64,000 nucleotides of DNA from Phycisphaerales bacterium (lineage in GTDB: Bacteria; Planctomycetota; Phycisphaerae; UBA1845; Fen-1342): positions 1,240,001 to 1,304,000 of the forward strand of contig JADJXS010000001.1 in the NCBI GenBank assembly GCA_016710275.1, given 5' to 3'. The notes beneath the pieces are model-generated. The model searched no databases, was not told the origin of the DNA, and was given only the letters and a program-made list of their open reading frames with translations. Numbering within the stretch: the stretch's first letter is position 1; each line of letters starts with the position of its first letter. The position numbers and the translations under genes are program-made. Of this stretch, positions 25,183-34,091 are shown piece by piece.

Positions 25183-26562
25183 ATGCGCGACCCATTAAAA
25201 CTCCTGGTTCTCTCCGTGGCAGCGATTCTCGTTGCCGGCGTGTGTGGCTGCTCCGGCGGGCGCTCCGCGACCCCGGGGTCGCCCGAGAGCGACGTTGCCC
25301 CCTTTTCCGAGCGCGAGTTCATGACCGTGGCGGAGCGGCTGGCCGCCGAGATTCGGCGCATCTCGGACGTGGAATCGCCCGACGAGACGCTTTTCATCGG
25401 TTATCCGCGCACGACGCCGCGGGCGGCCGAACTGGTCAGTCCCGGGCTGGTCGAGGCGCTGGTGCACGCCACGCAGGATCGGCTCGGCCCCTACGCACGG
25501 TTTCATGAGCCGCAGGTCCGCGGCGGGCCGTACCGCTGCGAGGTGGACGCATCGCCGGGGCCGGATGGAGCGGCGCTGCGCCTCGATTTTTCGCTGATCC
25601 GCAGCGAGGACTCGGCGGTGCTGCTGCGGCGATCGGCGGTGGCGTGGCGGTCGGCGGAGGCGCCGGCCCGACCAACGGGAACGGATGCGAGCGCCGCCCG
25701 CTCCCAACCCCCGCGCAGTCGAGGGGCCGCACGCACCGGCAGCGCCAATCCATCCCAGGACGAATTGCGGGCGGATGTCGCCCGGGCCAATCGCGGCCGG
25801 ATGCCCGCTCCTGAGCCCGAGTTCGACGAAGGCGCCGATCCGGAACATGCTCCGCAGGAGCCGCGTCGGCTGACCTCCATTCGCGACATTCGGCTGCCGG
25901 CGGCGTCCTCTGGCGACACGCGCGATGCGCGTGAGCCAACTGAGCCGCGCGTCTCGCGCAGCGGCGGGCAGGACCGTGTTCGATCGGAGCAGGTCCGCAA
26001 TTCCGGCTCGACCGCGCGGCGCGAAGATCAACGCGAAGCGCGGAGCGTTCGCCCGCCGCCGGATGACCCGGATTCCCGCACGTCCTCGACCGTGGAGGAG
26101 CCGGACATCGGGGCCCCGGAGGAGCCTGAGGATCGCCGCCGCCCGCCCGGTCCGCCGCCGCCCCGATCGATCGGCATTGCTGCGCCGGAGCGCGTGCTCA
26201 GCTCGTGGCTGGTGGAGCAGTGGCCGAACCTGAAGGACCGCACGTTTCGCAGCCGCGATGGCGGGGCGGTGGTGTGCATCGATCCCACCACCCGCGCGGC
26301 GTTGAGCGTGCAGGCTCAGCGGACCTTTTCGCGAGATGAGCGGCTGCGCGTCGAGCTGGACGCGCGCGCGACCGAGCAGATCCGGCGATTCCGCGTGCGG
26401 GCGATCTTCCTGGATGAGGAGCGGCGGGCGGTGGAGGTCACGCCGGTGATCGTGCAGGAGCTGTTGCCGAATTACACGACGACCATCGCGCTGACCGCGG
26501 CAAGCGGGTCGGCCCGGCAATACGTCTTGCTGGTGCAGCTTGCAGAGGATGCCGCCCGCTAG
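25183..26562 (+). CDS. Lipoprotein with LpoB-like and YcfL-like parts
   Basis: Signal peptide with lipobox VCGC (Cys23). The first globular part (about residues 42-165: FMTVAERLAAEIRRISDV, DETLFIGYPR, LVEALVHATQDRLG, ALRLDFSLIRSEDSAV) has the strand/helix order of LpoB, the outer-membrane activator of penicillin-binding protein 1B. Next is about 170 residues of disordered Arg/Pro/Glu-rich linker, then a C-terminal beta domain (RFRVRAIFLDEERRAVEVT ... YVLLVQL) like YcfL/DUF1425, which in enterobacteria is encoded beside lpoB. The fusion reading is my inference from layout. TAGTAT eight bases before the ATG suggests a leaderless mRNA. Confidence 0.6.
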   Translation: MRDPLKLLVLSVAAILVAGVCGCSGGRSATPGSPESDVAPFSEREFMTVAERLAAEIRRISDVESPDETLFIGYPRTTPRAAELVSPGLVEALVHATQDRLGPYARFHEPQVRGGPYRCEVDASPGPDGAALRLDFSLIRSEDSAVLLRRSAVAWRSAEAPARPTGTDASAARSQPPRSRGAARTGSANPSQDELRADVARANRGRMPAPEPEFDEGADPEHAPQEPRRLTSIRDIRLPAASSGDTRDAREPTEPRVSRSGGQDRVRSEQVRNSGSTARREDQREARSVRPPPDDPDSRTSSTVEEPDIGAPEEPEDRRRPPGPPPPRSIGIAAPERVLSSWLVEQWPNLKDRTFRSRDGGAVVCIDPTTRAALSVQAQRTFSRDERLRVELDARATEQIRRFRVRAIFLDEERRAVEVTPVIVQELLPNYTTTIALTAASGSARQYVLLVQLAEDAAR

Positions 26563-26664
26563 CGCGGCGCACGGGCGGGTTTCGTTGATGAGTCGGGGCA
26601 GCGCGGTGGCTCAGCAGTCGTACATGCGGCGGCGAGCCGGTTTGTCGCAACGTTCGTCGGTCGC

Positions 26665-27927
26665 TCACTCCGCCTGGTGCACCACCCGCCCGCCGCAGAC
26701 CACCACCCGAACCCGCTCGCGACCCGGTGTGTAGAACCACTCCTCCAGCCGGCCGCAATCCAGCGCCACCAGGTCCGCCGCCATGCCGCGCTCGATCGCG
26801 CCGATTTCGTCCTGCATCCGCAGCGCCGCCGCGGCATTCGCCGTGCAGGCCGCAAGCGCCTCGGACGGCAGCATCCGCAACTGGCAGCACGCGATGTGCA
26901 GGATGAACGCCAGCGACTCAATCATGCACGAGCCGGGGTTGCAATCGGTGGCCAGTGCGACGGCCAGCCCCGAGCGAATCATCTTGCGGGCGTCGGCGTG
27001 CGGAATCCCCAGGAAGAACGACGTTCCCGGCAGCACCACCGCCGTCACGCCGCCGCGCCGCATCGCCTCCATTCCCGCTTCATCGAGATGCTCGAGATGG
27101 TCGGCTGAGGCCGCCCGCAGTTCGCCCGCCAGCGCGCTGGCTCCGATCTGCGCCAGCTCGTCGGCGTGCAGCTTCGGAATCAGGCCGTGGTGCAGCCCGC
27201 GCTCCAGCACCCGCCGGGCCTGCGCCACGTCAAACGCCCCGCGGTCGCAGAAGACGTCGCAGAACCGCGCCAGCCGCTCTCGCGCGATCGTGTTCAGCAG
27301 ATCATCAGCGGCGATGTGCTCCACGAATGCATCGGCCCGCCCCTCGAATTCCGGCGGCACCGCATGCGCACCCATGTAGGTCGGCACCAGCCGCTGCGGC
27401 ACGCGCTCCGCCAGCGCCCGGATCGCGCGAAGCTGCTTCAGTTCATCCTCGGCCGACAGCCCGTATCCGCTCTTGCACTCGACCGTCGTCACCCCGCCGG
27501 CCAGCATCCGCCGCAGGCGCGGCAGCGCCTGATCGACCAGTTGCGCCTCGTTCGCGGCGCGCACCGCCCGCATCGTCACGCGGATTCCGCCGCCCGCCTG
27601 CATGATCGACAGGTAGGACTCGCCCGCCACCCGCCGCACGAACTCCTCGACGCGATCACCGGCAAACGGAATGTGCGTGTGGCAGTCGATCAGCCCCGGA
27701 ATCACGCACCCGCCGCGCGCGTCGAGCGACGGCAGCGCCGCCGCCCCGGCGGGCAGGTCGCGCTGCGGCCCGAACCACGCCAGCCGCCCATTCTCAATCA
27801 CGATCGCCGCGTCGCGGATCGTGGGCAGCGCGGACATCGCCGCGCCGCACAGCGGTCCGCGCGGCACCGCGATCAGCGATCCAATCCCGCGGATCAGCAG
27901 CGATTCATCCGCGTCCGTTGTGTGCAT
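26665..27927 (-). CDS. hutI: Imidazolonepropionase
   Basis: HutI opens the imidazolone ring in histidine degradation. It is an amidohydrolase barrel: VIPGLIDCHTHIPFAGDR carries the metal histidines, then GGGIRVTMRAVR, GVTTVECKSGYGL, YMGAHAVPPEF, KLHADELAQIG, SADHLEHL and ATDCNPGS. Length of about 420 aa is standard. The ATG at 27927 follows AAGGA and is preferred to the frame from 27975. No other hut gene is next to it, so histidine breakdown is either encoded elsewhere or scattered. Confidence 0.95.
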   Translation of the reverse strand: MHTTDADESLLIRGIGSLIAVPRGPLCGAAMSALPTIRDAAIVIENGRLAWFGPQRDLPAGAAALPSLDARGGCVIPGLIDCHTHIPFAGDRVEEFVRRVAGESYLSIMQAGGGIRVTMRAVRAANEAQLVDQALPRLRRMLAGGVTTVECKSGYGLSAEDELKQLRAIRALAERVPQRLVPTYMGAHAVPPEFEGRADAFVEHIAADDLLNTIARERLARFCDVFCDRGAFDVAQARRVLERGLHHGLIPKLHADELAQIGASALAGELRAASADHLEHLDEAGMEAMRRGGVTAVVLPGTSFFLGIPHADARKMIRSGLAVALATDCNPGSCMIESLAFILHIACCQLRMLPSEALAACTANAAAALRMQDEIGAIERGMAADLVALDCGRLEEWFYTPGRERVRVVVCGGRVVHQAE

Positions 27928-27936
27928 GTGTGATCC

Positions 27937-27965
27937 TTGTCCGACAGGTGCGCAGCCGGGATAAT
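27937..27965 (+). promoter_or_regulatory. Predicted promoter for the tandem lipoprotein genes
   Basis: TTGTCC (27937-27942) and GATAAT (27960-27965) are separated by 17 bases, just upstream of the hutI start on the other strand. The leader to the ATG at 28017 would be about 45 bases and includes an AGGAG ribosome site. Confidence 0.5.
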
Positions 27966-28016
27966 AACCCGTCATCGCGCACGGCGGATTGGCCGGGCGC
28001 GCATCAGGAGCCTCCC

Positions 28017-28508
28017 ATGACGCATGGACTGCGACTCATTACCGCCGCGGCGGCCGCGCTGCTCGTCGGCTGCACCATCAATCTGCCGGACCCCAACGGC
28101 AATGGAAACGCCAACGGCAACTCGAATTCGGGCGGCAACACCACCATCCGGGTTCGCGTCGTCAATACGACCAACGCGACGCTCGATCCGGACGTTTACG
28201 TCACGGGCGAGGCCGTCACGGATCCTGCGCAGCTCTTTTCCGCCGATCGCAAATTCACGCGCTACGGCGTCGGAACGCTCGGCATCCTCGGACCGGGCAA
28301 TTCGGACGAGTTCACGCTCGAATGCTCCGCCACGCGCGTGGTCGGCACCGGCGGCGGTCGGTTCGGCAATGATCTGCAAAATCCCGACGGGGTCGGCAAT
28401 CAGCGCATCATGGCGCAGGATGTCTTCTTCGTGTGCGGGGATGTGATCGTGCTGACCTATCGGCGCAACGGCAACGAGTTCACGACGACCGTGAGCGTGA
28501 CCCGATGA
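28017..28508 (+). CDS. Small lipoprotein with Asn/Gly-rich linker (first of a tandem pair)
   Basis: Signal peptide with lipobox LVGC (Cys19), then an Asn/Gly linker (NGNGNANGNSNSGGN) and one domain of about 110 residues with beta-strand character (TTIRVRVVNTTNATLDPDVY, DVIVLTYRRNGNEFTTTVSV). Start ATG follows CAGGAG. The stop overlaps the ATG of the next gene by ATGA, a sign of translational coupling. The downstream protein has the same architecture and similar strand motifs (vNaTn..ldp/vdanfy, F.Gystspi), so the two are diverged paralogues. Function unknown. Confidence 0.8.
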   Translation: MTHGLRLITAAAAALLVGCTINLPDPNGNGNANGNSNSGGNTTIRVRVVNTTNATLDPDVYVTGEAVTDPAQLFSADRKFTRYGVGTLGILGPGNSDEFTLECSATRVVGTGGGRFGNDLQNPDGVGNQRIMAQDVFFVCGDVIVLTYRRNGNEFTTTVSVTR

Positions 28509-29005
28509 CCCGCGCTTCCGTCGCCGCCGCCGCCCGGCATGGCGGACGTGCTTCACTCTCCGTGGCCGCATGGCTGGCCGCGGCGGCCCTGCTCGCGCTG
28601 CCCGGCTGCGTCATCAACCCGCCGCCCGCGGGGCCGACGCACATCACGGTCGAACTGGTGAACGCCACCGGCCTGGTGGTGGACGCTAATTTCTTCCGCA
28701 GCGGGTCGGCCGCCGATTCCGGGGCGCTGTTCGTCGGCTCCAACATCTTCACCGGCTACAGCACGTCGCCGATCCCGACGCTCGGCTCGAATGTGACGGC
28801 GCGGTTCGAAGTGGATTGCGACGACGCCCGCTCCATCGGCGTGCGCCTGCCCGTGTTCGTGAACCCGGTCACGCTGACCGGCGGCCAGGCGCCGCAGACG
28901 CTGTTCCTGCTGCGCGACTCGGACTTCCGCTGCGGGCAGCGCGTCACGTTCACCTACAGCGCCGTCGAGGGCGGCTTCGCGGTCGCCGTCAGCGTCTCGG
29001 ACTAG
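28505..29005 (+). CDS. Small lipoprotein, paralogue of the preceding gene
   Basis: The ATG overlaps the upstream stop as ATGA, so translation is probably coupled. Signal peptide with lipobox LPGC (Cys35), short Pro-rich spacer, then a beta-rich domain (THITVELVNATGLVVDANFF ... RCGQRVTFTYSAVEGGFAVAVSVSD) aligned by eye with the preceding lipoprotein: an N-terminal strand ending in vNaT, a middle GYST/RYGVG turn, an fev/ftlEC strand holding a cysteine, and a final cG-vtfty strand pair. The conserved cysteines may form a disulfide. Function unknown. Confidence 0.8.
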   Translation: MTRASVAAAARHGGRASLSVAAWLAAAALLALPGCVINPPPAGPTHITVELVNATGLVVDANFFRSGSAADSGALFVGSNIFTGYSTSPIPTLGSNVTARFEVDCDDARSIGVRLPVFVNPVTLTGGQAPQTLFLLRDSDFRCGQRVTFTYSAVEGGFAVAVSVSD

Positions 29006-29104
29006 CATCGCGGATCTGCGCCGTGGCAGGACGGCGCCGCGGAGGGACGTCGCCGCGGCGGGTCGAGCCATTCAACCCGCGTCCGGCGGTACACTTCCCG
29101 CCTT

Positions 29105-30748
29105 ATGAGCGACCAACAGATTCAGGATCGGCGCAGCAAGCTGGAGAAGCTGCGATCCCTCGGCGTGGACCCCTTCGGTGCGCGCTTCACCGGCGTGTTG
29201 TCGAACGCGGACATCCGCGCCGCCGGCGAAGCGCTCAACCCCGCCGCGGGCGTGGTATTGGAACGCGATGCAAAGGCCCCGAATGGCGCGTCGGCCGTCT
29301 GCCGCGCCGCCGGTCGCGTCGTGTTGCAGCGCGACATCGGCTCGCTGATCTTCCTCACGATTCGTGATCGCAGCGGCGATCTTCAGGTCGGCCTTTCGAA
29401 AAAGACCTTCGAGCGCGGATCGGATGCGCCCGGCGCTTCTGATCCGGCGACGTCGGCCGCGGCCGGCAGCGGCGCTTCGGCTCCCGGCGAAGCGCCCGCC
29501 CCCGATGGCGCGACCGCCTGGAAGGTCGCGAAGTTGCTCGACCTCGGCGACTTCGTCGGCGTTGACGGCGTGCTGGGACGAACCCGCACCGGCGAGCTGA
29601 CCCTCTGGGCGGATTCGCTGCGGCTGCTCTCGAAGGCGGTGCGCCCGCCGCCGGAGAAGTACCACGGGCTGACCGACATCGAAGCCCGCTACCGGCGGCG
29701 CTACGTCGACCTGTTCGCGAATCCCGAATCCGCGCGGAATTTCATCCTGCGGGCACAGGTGATTCGCTTCATCCGGGATCTACTGCATTCGCGCGGCTAC
29801 ATCGAGGTCGAGACGCCGGTGCTGCAACCGGTGTACGGCGGCGCGGCGGCGCGGCCCTTCACCACGCACCACAATGCGCTGGACATGAAGCTCTACCTGC
29901 GAATCTCGCCGGAGCTGTATCTCAAGCGCTGCCTGGTCGGCGGGCTGGAGCGCGTCTTCGAGTTCTCGCGCTGCTTCCGCAACGAGGGCATCAGCCCGCG
30001 TCACAACCCCGAATTCACGATGCTGGAGCTGTACCAGGCGTATGGCGACTACCACGACATGATGGACATCACCGAGGCCATCATCGCCGGAGCGGCCGCG
30101 TCCGTGATCGGCTCACACCGCATCCGGTTCGGGGATCGCGAGATCGACTACACCCCGCCCTGGCCGCGGCGGCGCTATGGCGACCTGCTGCGCGAATACG
30201 CCGGCGTGGACATCGCCGACGCCGGTGCGGTGGAGGCGCGCTGCCGCGCGCTGGGGATTCTCGCGCGGCTCGAGCGCGCCCACGCCGCCGCTGCAGCGCG
30301 GGCCGCTGCGCCGGGCGTCGGAGCCTTTGCGCCGGATCCCGTGATGCTGGTCAACGCGCTGTTCGAGGAGTGTGTCGAGGAGAAGCTGATCAACCCCACG
30401 TTCGTGATCGACTATCCGGCCCCGCTGTGCCCCCTGACGAAGCGGCATCCCGCCGATCCGAACCTGGCGCTGCGCTTTGAGGCGTTCGTCAACGGGATGG
30501 AAATGGGCAACGCCTACAGCGAGTTGAACGACCCCGACGTGCAGCGCGCCAATCTCGCCGGGCAGGTCGCGGGGGAGGGCGACGAGACCATGCGCGTGAT
30601 GGATGAGGACTTCTGCGAAGCGCTGGAATACGGCATGCCGCCCGCCGGGGGGCTGGGGATCGGCATCGACCGCCTCTGCATGCTGCTCACCGGCAGCCAG
30701 AGCATCCGCGACGTGCTGCTCTTCCCGCTGCAGCGCGCCGAGGCGTAG
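29105..30748 (+). CDS. lysS: Lysyl-tRNA synthetase, class II
   Basis: Charges tRNA-Lys. The N-terminal OB-fold anticodon-binding domain (GRVVLQRDIGSLIFLTIRD) is followed by the class II core with motif 2 (FRNEGISPRHNPEFTMLELY) and motif 3 (GIGIDRLCMLLTGSQSIRD). At 547 aa it is about 40 residues longer than E. coli LysS because of an Ala/Pro/Ser-rich insertion at residues 104-138 in the OB-fold and a shorter Ala-rich one near 395-410. The ATG has no ribosome site but a TACACT box ends nine bases before it, suggesting a leaderless transcript. Confidence 0.97.
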   Translation: MSDQQIQDRRSKLEKLRSLGVDPFGARFTGVLSNADIRAAGEALNPAAGVVLERDAKAPNGASAVCRAAGRVVLQRDIGSLIFLTIRDRSGDLQVGLSKKTFERGSDAPGASDPATSAAAGSGASAPGEAPAPDGATAWKVAKLLDLGDFVGVDGVLGRTRTGELTLWADSLRLLSKAVRPPPEKYHGLTDIEARYRRRYVDLFANPESARNFILRAQVIRFIRDLLHSRGYIEVETPVLQPVYGGAAARPFTTHHNALDMKLYLRISPELYLKRCLVGGLERVFEFSRCFRNEGISPRHNPEFTMLELYQAYGDYHDMMDITEAIIAGAAASVIGSHRIRFGDREIDYTPPWPRRRYGDLLREYAGVDIADAGAVEARCRALGILARLERAHAAAAARAAAPGVGAFAPDPVMLVNALFEECVEEKLINPTFVIDYPAPLCPLTKRHPADPNLALRFEAFVNGMEMGNAYSELNDPDVQRANLAGQVAGEGDETMRVMDEDFCEALEYGMPPAGGLGIGIDRLCMLLTGSQSIRDVLLFPLQRAEA

Positions 30749-30790
30749 CACCTCCGCCCGCCGCGCTACCGCCCGCGCTTCGCACGAAGA

Positions 30791-33634
30791 TCAGCGGAAC
30801 CGCCGCGGACGGACGCGCATCACGACCAGCAGCGCCAGCGTCAGCGGGGCGAACGCCACGATTCCGGCGCCGCAGGCGCCGCCGCCGCAGGCCGCCAGCG
30901 GTTCATCGTTGGTCCCGCTCGTGTTGCGGTTCGTGTTGGTGTTTCGATTCGTGTTCGTGTTGCCGTTCGTATTCCCGTTGGAATTGCCGTTTGTCGTCGG
31001 GCGCGTGCTGTCCTCGCAGGCGTCGCCGACTCCGTCACCGTCCGAATCCGCCTGATCGGGGTTGAAGACCGTCGGGCAATTGTCGAAGCAGCTTGGGAAT
31101 CCGTCGCCATCGGGATCGGCGTCCGGCACGCCGCAGCCGCAGGCTCCGCGGAAGGTCTTGGCGGGATCGTTCGGGCAGCCGTCCAGCAGGTCCGGCACTC
31201 CGTCGCCGTCCGAGTCGGGCCGGTCATCCTGATTCGGGTTCGGGTCGACGCAATCGGGGATTCCGTCGCCGTCCGAGTCCGTCTCCGGCACGCCGCAGCC
31301 GCACAATCCGGGCGCGATTTTGTTCGGGTCATTCGGACAGCCGTCGATGCAGTCGGGCGTTCCGTCGCGATCCCGGTCGCGTCGATCATTGGAACCGGGG
31401 CATTGGTCTATGCAATCCGGCACACCGTCGCGGTCGCTGTCCGTCTCCGGGACGCCGCAGCCGCACTGGCCCGGCTCGACCTTGTTCGGATCGTTCGGGC
31501 AGCCGTCGAGCGAATCCGGCACGCCGTCTCCATCGGCGTCATTGCCGTCGCCGTCCGGCGTGGGATCGCAAAGATCACCGATGCCGTCGCGATCCCGATC
31601 CTCCTGACCGGGGTTGGCGAGGTTCGGGCAGTTGTCGCAGAGATCCCCGAAGCCGTCGCCGTCGCTGTCGGCCTGGTCCGGGTTGGTTACGGACGGGCAG
31701 TTGTCACATTCGTCGGGGATGCCGTCGAGGTCGGCGGCCGGCTCGCACTCATCCGGCACGCCGTTGCCGTTGCAGTCGAGGCTCGTGCCGCTGGTCACGT
31801 CGTCCGCATCCGGCACGCCGTTGCAGTTGCAGTCGTTCCCGCGCTCCCAGGTGTCGTTGCTGCCGGTGGGCTGCAGTTGCGTCTGGCCGCCGAAGATCAC
31901 GACCCGTCCGCGCAGCGCGTCATAACCTTGCGCGTGGCGCGAGCGCGCCACCGGCCCGCTGACGGAGACGCGCGTCCACACCGTGCCGTTCCATTCCCAG
32001 GTCTCTCCGTCTGGCGTGTCCGACGGGCCTAGCGCTCCGCCGAACAGGATCACCGTGCCGCGGACGGAGTCGTAGTGCATCCGGTGGAATCGCCGCGGCG
32101 GCGGGCCGCTTGTCGAGCGCAGCGCCCACGTCCCGGCGACGGGGTTGAATTCCCACGTATCACCGAGGTGCACGACGTCGAAGCCGCCGAAGAGCACCAC
32201 GCGATCGCGGCCCGAGTCATAGGTCATCGCCGCGTTCTGCCGCACGCTGGGGGTCGCGGCGCCCAGCGGCTGCCAGCCGCCGTCCCACGCCCACAACTGC
32301 GAATCCGCGACGCTGCCGCCGAACATGAGAATCCGGTTGCGCGTCGAGTCGTAGGTCATGACGTGATTCTGCCGCCCCTGCGGCGCAGCGCCGCTGACGG
32401 TGTTCCACGCCGAGCCGTTCCACGACCAGGTCTCATTCGCACCGGCGCTTCCGCCGAAAAGCAGCGTCAGGTTGCGCTGCCGGTGGTACGCCATGGCATG
32501 CCCGGAGCGCGGCGCGGGGCCGACCTCCGAGAGCCGCGCCCAGCGCACGCCGTCCCAGCCCCAAGTGTCGTCGTTGTTGAGGGAGCCGCCGAACAGCAGT
32601 GCCAGTCCCGCGGTCTGGTCGAACGCCATCTCGGCGGAATGCCGCGCGGGCGGGAAGAAGAATTCCGCCTGCACCCAGTTCGTGCCGTCATACAGCCACG
32701 TCTGCCCGCTGGCGGCCGAACCGCCCGCGACGCCGCCGAACAGCACGGTAACGTCGCCGTCGCGCCGGAACGCCATCGCGTGCCGCAGCCGCGCAGCGGG
32801 TGAATTCGCCGGAAACACGCGCTGCCAGGCCGTGCCGTCGTATTCCCAGGTGTCGCTGAGTTCCTGCGTACCGAATCCGCCGAACATCACGCAGCGCCCG
32901 CGCGTGCGGTCAAAGCTCATGGCGTGCGAGCTGCGCGAGCCTGGCCCCGCCCCGCCGCGCGGCGTCCAGTTCACGCCGTCATATTCCCATGTATCCCCGA
33001 CGCGCGTGGAGGAACTGGTCTCGCCTCCGAACAGCACGGTGACGCTTCGCAGCGAGTCATACACCATCGCGAAACCGCGCCGTCGTGACGGGGAGTTTGC
33101 GGTCGCAACCTGCGTCCATGCCGAACCGTCCCACTCCCACGTGTCATTCAGGAATTCGAACGTCGTGGTCGTGAATCCCCCGAACAGCACCACGCGCTGC
33201 CGCGCGGCGTCATAAATCATCGAGTGCCCGAACCGCGCCACCGGCCCGCTCACGAGGCGCTGCTGCCAGTTGACCCCGTCGAATTCCCACGTCTCGCCGC
33301 CGCCGGTTGTTCCGCCGAACAGAACTGTCACTTCGCGCGAGAAGTCGTACGCAATCGTGGACTCGATCCGCGCGGTCGGGCCTTCCGCCGGTCGCTGCAC
33401 CCACACCGAGCCGTCATAGACCCACAAGTCACGATTCTGCCCCTCGACCGTCGAACCGCCGAACAGCAGAACGGTGCCGTCGCTTTCGACGTAGGTCATC
33501 GCGTGCCCCCCGCGTCCGAGCGGGTTGGCGACTGCATTCCAGCCGGAACATTGCGACCACGCCTGCGGAATGACCCACCCGGTGCAAAGCGCTCCGATCC
33601 ATGCGGCGGTGCGGAACCGGCTTCCAAAGCTCAT
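30791..33634 (-). CDS. Secreted Kelch-repeat / thrombospondin type 3 protein with C-terminal sorting tail
   Basis: Signal peptide (residues 1-28, ending WSQ). About twelve Kelch-like blades of roughly 48 residues (MxYDxxRxxxVLFGG pattern) fill residues 35-600, enough for two six-bladed propellers. Residues 600-880 are calcium-binding thrombospondin type 3 repeats (DSDGDGFGDLCDNCP, DGCPNDPNK, CGCGVPETDSD). An Asn/Thr linker leads to a tail with a Cys-Gly pair, one transmembrane helix (IVAFAPLTLALLVVM) and a closing RVRPRRFR, the layout of MYXO-CTERM or PEP-CTERM sorting signals. The ATG at 33634 is preferred because GGAGG lies upstream. Probably an adhesion or surface-anchoring protein; the ligand is unknown. 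Confidence 0.82.
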   Translation of the reverse strand: MSFGSRFRTAAWIGALCTGWVIPQAWSQCSGWNAVANPLGRGGHAMTYVESDGTVLLFGGSTVEGQNRDLWVYDGSVWVQRPAEGPTARIESTIAYDFSREVTVLFGGTTGGGETWEFDGVNWQQRLVSGPVARFGHSMIYDAARQRVVLFGGFTTTTFEFLNDTWEWDGSAWTQVATANSPSRRRGFAMVYDSLRSVTVLFGGETSSSTRVGDTWEYDGVNWTPRGGAGPGSRSSHAMSFDRTRGRCVMFGGFGTQELSDTWEYDGTAWQRVFPANSPAARLRHAMAFRRDGDVTVLFGGVAGGSAASGQTWLYDGTNWVQAEFFFPPARHSAEMAFDQTAGLALLFGGSLNNDDTWGWDGVRWARLSEVGPAPRSGHAMAYHRQRNLTLLFGGSAGANETWSWNGSAWNTVSGAAPQGRQNHVMTYDSTRNRILMFGGSVADSQLWAWDGGWQPLGAATPSVRQNAAMTYDSGRDRVVLFGGFDVVHLGDTWEFNPVAGTWALRSTSGPPPRRFHRMHYDSVRGTVILFGGALGPSDTPDGETWEWNGTVWTRVSVSGPVARSRHAQGYDALRGRVVIFGGQTQLQPTGSNDTWERGNDCNCNGVPDADDVTSGTSLDCNGNGVPDECEPAADLDGIPDECDNCPSVTNPDQADSDGDGFGDLCDNCPNLANPGQEDRDRDGIGDLCDPTPDGDGNDADGDGVPDSLDGCPNDPNKVEPGQCGCGVPETDSDRDGVPDCIDQCPGSNDRRDRDRDGTPDCIDGCPNDPNKIAPGLCGCGVPETDSDGDGIPDCVDPNPNQDDRPDSDGDGVPDLLDGCPNDPAKTFRGACGCGVPDADPDGDGFPSCFDNCPTVFNPDQADSDGDGVGDACEDSTRPTTNGNSNGNTNGNTNTNRNTNTNRNTSGTNDEPLAACGGGACGAGIVAFAPLTLALLVVMRVRPRRFR

Positions 33635-34091
33635 CCTTCCATCCTCCATTAGCTTCATCGCCGCTGGATGCTCGGACGGGGCCGCCCGGCGCAGCAGACT
33701 CTCACGACCGGGACGGCCGCCCGCAGGGAGGCAAGCGGCCGATGCATCGTTATCCGGACCTGATCCCCGGCGCGCGGACCGATCGGCAGAATTCTAGGCC
33801 GACCCATGCGTCCACTCCAATCGCGATCGATGCCGTTCCACCCATTCCTCGCATCCGGACGCTGCAACTCCGCCTGGGCCGGTTGAAATCCGCATCCGGC
33901 CGGCGAAAATTCGGTCGCGGATGACGATTGCCCTCGGTTACGATGGTTCGATCGCATACCCCCGGTCGCCCGTTTCGCCCATTCGGGGCGGGACGCCACC
34001 GGTTGTATGTACTGCGCTGGACCGACCGCCGACTCCGGCGGGCCCTCGTGACGCCTCCTGCGTCCCGGGTTCTTGGAGGAGGAGAGAGAGG

